Of a stretch of 64,000 bases of DNA, positions 59,721-64,000 are shown one piece after another. Within the stretch, counting starts at the first letter, position 1, and each line of letters opens with the position of its first letter. Location of the stretch: the NCBI RefSeq assembly GCF_042646085.1, contig NZ_JBHRSZ010000004.1, positions 744,001 through 808,000 on the forward strand, read 5' to 3'. Origin of the DNA: Litoribrevibacter euphylliae. GTDB lineage: Bacteria; Pseudomonadota; Gammaproteobacteria; Pseudomonadales; Litoribrevibacteraceae. A program made the position numbers and the translations under genes. The notes beneath the pieces were generated by a model. That model ran no database searches. It had not been told where the DNA came from and saw nothing but the letters and a program-made list of their open reading frames with translations.

Positions 59721-60965
59721 ATGATGCAAGGTCGCCGAGTTGTGGTAACTGGATTGGGATGTGTTTCTCCGGTTGGAAATACAGTGGGCTCAGCCTGGGA
59801 TGCTGTTCTGAAAGGAGTTAGCGGAATTGCTTCGATTAATGCTTTTGATGCCAGTGCATATCCAGTGACGTTTAGTGGTGCTGTTAAGGGGTTTGATGGA
59901 GAGTCATTGTTTGGCAAAAAAGAGTGCCGAAAAATGGACTTATTTATTCAGTACGGTCTGGCATCTGCTATTGAAGCTTATGAAGACGCAGGCTTAGATG
60001 GGTATGAATTTGATTTAGAACGCTCTGGTGTAGCTTTTGGTTCCGGTATAGGTGGCATTGATACTATCGAGCGTAATTATAAAGAAATGGAGGAGCGTGG
60101 TATTCGGCGTGTATCTCCGTTTTTTATACCTTCCGTGATCGTTAATATGTTAGCGGGTCATGTATCCATGAGGTTCGGTCTGAAGGGGCCAAACTTGGCT
60201 GTCTCTACAGCTTGTGCCTCCGGTACTCATAACATTGGTTATGCGGCAAGAGCCATTGCTTATGGTGATGCTGATTTAATGATGGCGGGCGCTTCAGAGA
60301 TGTGTACTACCGAACTGGGATTGGCTGGGTTCTGTGCATCGAAAGCGCTTTCTACTCGAAATGACGAGCCTGAAGAGGCTTCTCGTCCATGGGATAAAGA
60401 AAGGGACGGTTTTGTGTTGGGTGATGGTGCTGCCACGTTAGTACTTGAGGAATACGAGCATGCCAAATCTCGTGGAGCTGAAATCTATGGGGAAGTGCTT
60501 GGCTTTGGTATGAGTGGTGATGCTTATCATATTACTGCACCTAGAGAAGATGGCGAGGGCGCGCAAAGAGCTATGAGAGCTGCGTTGACAGATGCATCTA
60601 TAACCGAATCGGACGTAGGTTACATCAATGCTCATGCGACATCGACAAAGTTGGGGGATCAGGCTGAGTGTCAAGCGATGAAGGCCGTGTTTTCTTCTCA
60701 TGCTCAAGATCTTCTTGTTAGTTCGACTAAAAGCATGACGGGTCACCTGCTAGGTGCCGCTGGTGCGTTGGAGTCATTATTCGCATTAAAGGCTTTAGAA
60801 GCTGGAATAGCACCGCCAACAATTAATCTGTCTATGCCTGATGAAGGCTGTGATTTAAATTTTGTTCCAAATAAAGCTCAAACATTTCAGTCGACAGTCG
60901 TGATGAATAATTCGTTTGGTTTTGGTGGCACAAATGCATCATTGATTTTTGGTCGTTGTTCCTAA
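59721..60965 (+). CDS. fabF: Beta-ketoacyl-ACP synthase II FabF
   Basis: Condensing enzyme of fatty-acid elongation, 414 residues. The catalytic triad is C165 (STACASGTH), H305 (NAHATST) and H342 (KSMTGHLLGAAG). The first two codons are both ATG; GAGG lies five bases before the second (59724), which may be the true start. Its stop overlaps the start of pabC. Confidence 0.95.
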   Translation: MMQGRRVVVTGLGCVSPVGNTVGSAWDAVLKGVSGIASINAFDASAYPVTFSGAVKGFDGESLFGKKECRKMDLFIQYGLASAIEAYEDAGLDGYEFDLERSGVAFGSGIGGIDTIERNYKEMEERGIRRVSPFFIPSVIVNMLAGHVSMRFGLKGPNLAVSTACASGTHNIGYAARAIAYGDADLMMAGASEMCTTELGLAGFCASKALSTRNDEPEEASRPWDKERDGFVLGDGAATLVLEEYEHAKSRGAEIYGEVLGFGMSGDAYHITAPREDGEGAQRAMRAALTDASITESDVGYINAHATSTKLGDQAECQAMKAVFSSHAQDLLVSSTKSMTGHLLGAAGALESLFALKALEAGIAPPTINLSMPDEGCDLNFVPNKAQTFQSTVVMNNSFGFGGTNASLIFGRCS

Positions 60966-61792
60966 TGAAACTGCATATGTCCTCCGATTCAGTGCCGTTG
61001 AATAACCGGGGCTTTGCTTATGGCGATGGTTTTTTTGAGACCATGTTGTTTAGGCAAGGGAAGTGTTCTCTTTTAAAGTATCACATGGCTCGGATGTGTA
61101 ATACGGCTCAGAGATTGGGTATGCCTCTGACTGTTTCTGAGGTCCAGAGGTTGATGAGGGCTTTGTCTGATGCGGTTATTGATAATAAGCAAGATCAGGT
61201 TATCAAAGTAATCTTCACCAGAGAAGCGGGTGGCCGGGGTTATCGTAGTTTAGAGTTGGCTGACACAGAAGTATTTGTTCAGAATTTTCCTTATGCTTCC
61301 GCATTAAATGAAGATGTTTTATCACAAGGCGTTCAGTTAAGAGTTTGCGATATTAGATTGTCGATTCAGCCTGTATTGGCGGGATTAAAGCATCTTAATC
61401 GTCTTGAGAATGTCTTGGCTCGGAATGAGTGGCGATCAGATGCATATTACGAAGGGCTTTTACTTGATCAGAATGGTCTGGTTGTAGAGGCAACTCAGAG
61501 TAATGTTTTCTTCAAAATAGGAGACCGCTGGTTGACTCCTGAGCTTAACCAATCAGGTGTGGCTGGTGTGATGAGGGCTTGGCTATTGGATAGTGCTTCC
61601 TTATTGAACGAAAACTTTCATGTCACTACGATAAGTTTAGATGATTTGGCGAAAGCTTCTGCCTGCTTTATTTGCAATTCAGTCCAGGGCATTGTTCCTG
61701 TACAATCCATCGAAAAAAAGGATCAAAGGTTTTCGTTCGACCTTGGTGCATCCATCCAGTTACTCCATCAGATTAATAATGTGCTGCTTTAA
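60965..61792 (+). CDS. pabC: Aminodeoxychorismate lyase PabC
   Basis: PLP enzyme that releases 4-aminobenzoate for folate synthesis. From ATG 60965 (TAATG overlap with fabF) it has 275 residues. NNRGFAYGDGFFETM, the region LAGLKHLNRLENVLA with the PLP lysine and VEATQSNVFF are family motifs. A TTG at 60956 is an in-frame alternative but unnecessary. Its stop overlaps mltG. Confidence 0.92.
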   Translation: MKLHMSSDSVPLNNRGFAYGDGFFETMLFRQGKCSLLKYHMARMCNTAQRLGMPLTVSEVQRLMRALSDAVIDNKQDQVIKVIFTREAGGRGYRSLELADTEVFVQNFPYASALNEDVLSQGVQLRVCDIRLSIQPVLAGLKHLNRLENVLARNEWRSDAYYEGLLLDQNGLVVEATQSNVFFKIGDRWLTPELNQSGVAGVMRAWLLDSASLLNENFHVTTISLDDLAKASACFICNSVQGIVPVQSIEKKDQRFSFDLGASIQLLHQINNVLL

Positions 61793-62832
61793 TGTCTCTT
61801 TCGATTTTTAAACGTTTACTGATTTTAGTCATACTACTTGGTGCGTGCGCAACCGCAGGGTTTGGCTGGTATTTACATCAGATGTTCAATCGTCCTTTTG
61901 CTGATATAGCAAGCAAACCAGAAGTAATTGATGTGCTTCCGGGGGATGGCATGTATAAGGTGTGTCGTCGGATGAAGAATGCAGGGTTAATTGATAACGT
62001 TCGCACATTCTGTCGTGTTGCTATGTGGTCTGGTTATGATCACGTTATAAAAGGGCGATATCAAGTTGCTCAAACGGATACACCAAAAAGTCTGTTAGAT
62101 AAAATGAGAGCGGGTGATGTAATCACTTTTTCGATTACTTTGATTGAAGGTCATACTTTCAAACAAATGCGTCAGCGAATCCTTGAAAATTCCAATATTG
62201 TTCCTATCTTGGGTGGCCTTTCAGATTCAGAGGTGATGGCTCGAGTTTCGGGAAATAAAGATTTACACCCTGAAGGTCAATTTTACCCTGACACTTATCG
62301 CTTTAGTTATGGTGTCAGTGATTTGGAAGTGCTTGGGCGAGCACATAGCAAGTTAAAGTCCGTCTTGGAGAGTGAGTGGCAGCAAAAGGCTGAAGGTCTT
62401 CCGTATAAAAGTGCTTATGAGGCGCTTATTATGGCTTCAATCGTGGAGAAAGAAACGGCGGTGGGGAGTGAAAGGCCTCAAATCGCTAAAGTGTTTGTTG
62501 AGCGTCTAAAGTTAGGGATGAGATTGCAAACGGACCCAACGGTAATCTACGGAATGGGCGATCGATATCAGGGAAATATTACTCGTCGAGATTTGAAAAC
62601 AAAAACACCTTACAATACTTATCGCATTGACGGGTTGCCCCCAACGCCCATTGCAATGGTCGGGCGCGAAGCTATTAGAGCGGCTTTAAATCCTGAGGGT
62701 GAGAGGGCGTTATTTTTTGTTGCTAAAGGCGATGGGACTCACTACTTTTCAAAAACTCTGCAAGAGCATAATCGTGCGGTTAGAAAATACCAAATGAGGC
62801 GCTCCAGTAATTACCGTTCAACACCTAACTGA
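61792..62832 (+). CDS. mltG: Endolytic murein transglycosylase MltG
   Basis: Inner-membrane enzyme of 346 residues that cuts nascent peptidoglycan and sets glycan length. One N-terminal membrane helix (about 8-26), then the YceG domain with catalytic E219 in ASIVEKETAVGSERP and LQTDPTVIYGMGDRY. The ATG overlaps the pabC stop. Confidence 0.94.
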   Translation: MSLSIFKRLLILVILLGACATAGFGWYLHQMFNRPFADIASKPEVIDVLPGDGMYKVCRRMKNAGLIDNVRTFCRVAMWSGYDHVIKGRYQVAQTDTPKSLLDKMRAGDVITFSITLIEGHTFKQMRQRILENSNIVPILGGLSDSEVMARVSGNKDLHPEGQFYPDTYRFSYGVSDLEVLGRAHSKLKSVLESEWQQKAEGLPYKSAYEALIMASIVEKETAVGSERPQIAKVFVERLKLGMRLQTDPTVIYGMGDRYQGNITRRDLKTKTPYNTYRIDGLPPTPIAMVGREAIRAALNPEGERALFFVAKGDGTHYFSKTLQEHNRAVRKYQMRRSSNYRSTPN

Positions 62833-62845
62833 TAGGATCTAAGAA

Positions 62846-63484
62846 GTGCCAAAAGCGTTGTTTATCACCTTTGAAGGCGGAGAAGGCGTCGGTAAAACTA
62901 CCAATATTGAATATTTTAAAGCCTTGATGGAAGAGCGAAAGCTTGAGTTTATAGCTACTCGTGAACCGGGTGGTACGCCCTTAGCGGAAGAGATTCGATC
63001 GTTGTTGTTAGCGCCAAGAGATGAGTCTGTTTGCTCAAATGCAGAGTTATTGTTGATGTTTGCGGCAAGGGCACAACATTTAGCTTCTGTCATTGAGCCT
63101 TCACTGAGCCAAGGTGTGAATGTGTTGTGTGACCGTTTTACGGATGCTACTTATGCGTATCAAGGTTATGGTCGAGAGTTGGGGACGGAAGCCATTTCAA
63201 TTCTAGAAAACTTGGTTCACGGAGAGCGTCAGCCTGATTTGACGGTAGTGCTTGATGCGCCTGTCGAGGTGGGGATGGCTAGAGCTCGAGATAGAGGTGC
63301 GCTTGATCGCTTTGAACAGGAAGATTTGGCTTTCTTTAATCGAGTACGGGAAGGTTATCTTAAGCGCGCCGCTGAGAATCCTGGTCGTTATGAGATCATT
63401 GATGCAAGTCTGTCGTTGGGTGATGTTAAAGCGCAAATATATGATGTATTTCAGCGTCGAGTTGTTGGATCGCTAGGGAGTTGA
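62846..63484 (+). CDS. tmk: Thymidylate kinase
   Basis: Phosphorylates dTMP to dTDP. The 212-residue protein has the P-loop EGGEGVGKTT (10-19), DRFTDATYAYQGYGR and the LID region. It starts with GTG 62846, eight bases after AGGA. Confidence 0.95.
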   Translation: MPKALFITFEGGEGVGKTTNIEYFKALMEERKLEFIATREPGGTPLAEEIRSLLLAPRDESVCSNAELLLMFAARAQHLASVIEPSLSQGVNVLCDRFTDATYAYQGYGRELGTEAISILENLVHGERQPDLTVVLDAPVEVGMARARDRGALDRFEQEDLAFFNRVREGYLKRAAENPGRYEIIDASLSLGDVKAQIYDVFQRRVVGSLGS

Positions 63485-63491
63485 TGCGCTT

Positions 63492-64000
63492 GTGGACGAC
63501 GTAACACACTCTTTGCTTTACCCGTTAGATTGGCATAAAACAGCCTGGTCTGCATTGTTGGAGGCCTTGAAAAAAGATCACTTAGCTCATGGTCTGCTGA
63601 TTTATGGTCATCATGGCGTTGGTAAGATGCATTTTGCTAAGGCGTTGGGGTATTTGTTGTTGTGTGATCAGCCTCAGGTGGATTCTGTTTTAGGCAGTTT
63701 ACCTTGTGGCCAGTGTAATAATTGCATGCTGAATAAAGCGGGAACTCATCCTGATTTCCTGGTTGTTGAGCCGGAAGAGCAAGGTAAAGCGATCAAGGTT
63801 GATCAGGTTCGGGAGTTAAATCACTTTGTGTCTCAGACCTCGCAGATGTCAGGCAAGAAAGTAGTGATAATTGAGCCTGCTGATGCAATGAATATTAATA
63901 GTTCTAATGCATTATTGAAAACGCTGGAAGAACCGTCGGGTGATACACACTTAATTTTGGTGGTTGACTCACTTAGTTCTTTAATGGCGACCATTCGCAG
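63492..64000 (+). CDS. holB: DNA polymerase III delta' subunit HolB (partial, cut at window end)
   Basis: Clamp-loader subunit of the replicative polymerase. The visible 169 codons start at GTG 63492, 7 bp after the tmk stop and 11 bases after AGGGAG. They show a P-loop-like GHHGVGKMHFAKAL, the zinc-binding CGQCNNC, AGTHPDFLVVEPE, VDQVRELN and SNALLKTLEEPSG, all in the order of E. coli HolB. The 3' part lies outside the window. Confidence 0.92.
   Translation, partial: MDDVTHSLLYPLDWHKTAWSALLEALKKDHLAHGLLIYGHHGVGKMHFAKALGYLLLCDQPQVDSVLGSLPCGQCNNCMLNKAGTHPDFLVVEPEEQGKAIKVDQVRELNHFVSQTSQMSGKKVVIIEPADAMNINSSNALLKTLEEPSGDTHLILVVDSLSSLMATIR

Overview
The window looks like a chromosomal segment of a marine-type gammaproteobacterium near the Oceanospirillales/Pseudomonadales. 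Two things point there. The right half keeps the Pseudomonas-like order lolC/D - comEC - exbB - exbD - lpxK - kdsB - LMW-phosphatase - murB / rne / rluC - HAD - sppA / maf / yceD - rpmF - plsX - fabD - fabG - acpP - fabF - pabC - mltG - tmk - holB. The left half carries a wax-ester synthase, a RegB/RegA (RoxSR-like) redox pair and an OprC-type copper receptor. No phage, insertion sequence, CRISPR array, tRNA or rRNA gene was seen.

Left part (1-16,000): the 3' end of a cobalamin riboswitch and btuB; a small membrane protein; an SGNH esterase; ppiC; regB-regA with a perfect GCGNC-N5-GNCGC palindrome in front; an oprC-like copper receptor; a WS/DGAT wax-ester synthase; then, on the minus strand, an ABC1 kinase, a UPF0149 protein and an enoyl-CoA-reductase-type SDR behind an 18-bp palindrome; pyrC; and cpxA-cpxR.

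Middle (16,000-39,200): cpxP/spy diverges from cpxRA with a CpxR-like box between them. An EAL phosphodiesterase with a degenerate GGDEF follows. Next comes a WYL regulator that diverges from a strongly SD-preceded 49-codon gene, with inverted repeats between the two. The rest is mostly less characterised: a SmpA-like lipoprotein, a LysE exporter, a Tim44-like protein, DUF1415, a methyltransferase, a pentapeptide-repeat/K+-channel fusion, a PIG-L deacetylase, a cyclic-nucleotide-binding protein, a 938-residue lipoprotein, gspA-gspB, dinG, selO, and minus-strand envelope and PilZ genes.

Right part (39,200-64,000): a dense housekeeping block. It covers lipoprotein sorting (one LolC/E-type permease plus LolD), DNA uptake (ComEC), ExbBD, lipid A and Kdo (lpxK, kdsB), peptidoglycan (murB, mltG), RNA processing (rne, rluC), phospholipid and fatty-acid synthesis (plsX to fabF), folate (pabC) and DNA synthesis (tmk, holB, cut by the window edge). 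Genes are closely spaced or overlap, many start with GTG or TTG, and intrinsic terminators mark the transcript ends.

The observations most worth following are the 49-codon gene/WYL pair, the RegBA site together with a Met/His-rich RegB loop beside a copper receptor, the channel fusion, a near-leaderless yceD, and direct repeats bracketing the acpP promoter. All functional calls come from reading motifs and gene order; no database search was run.
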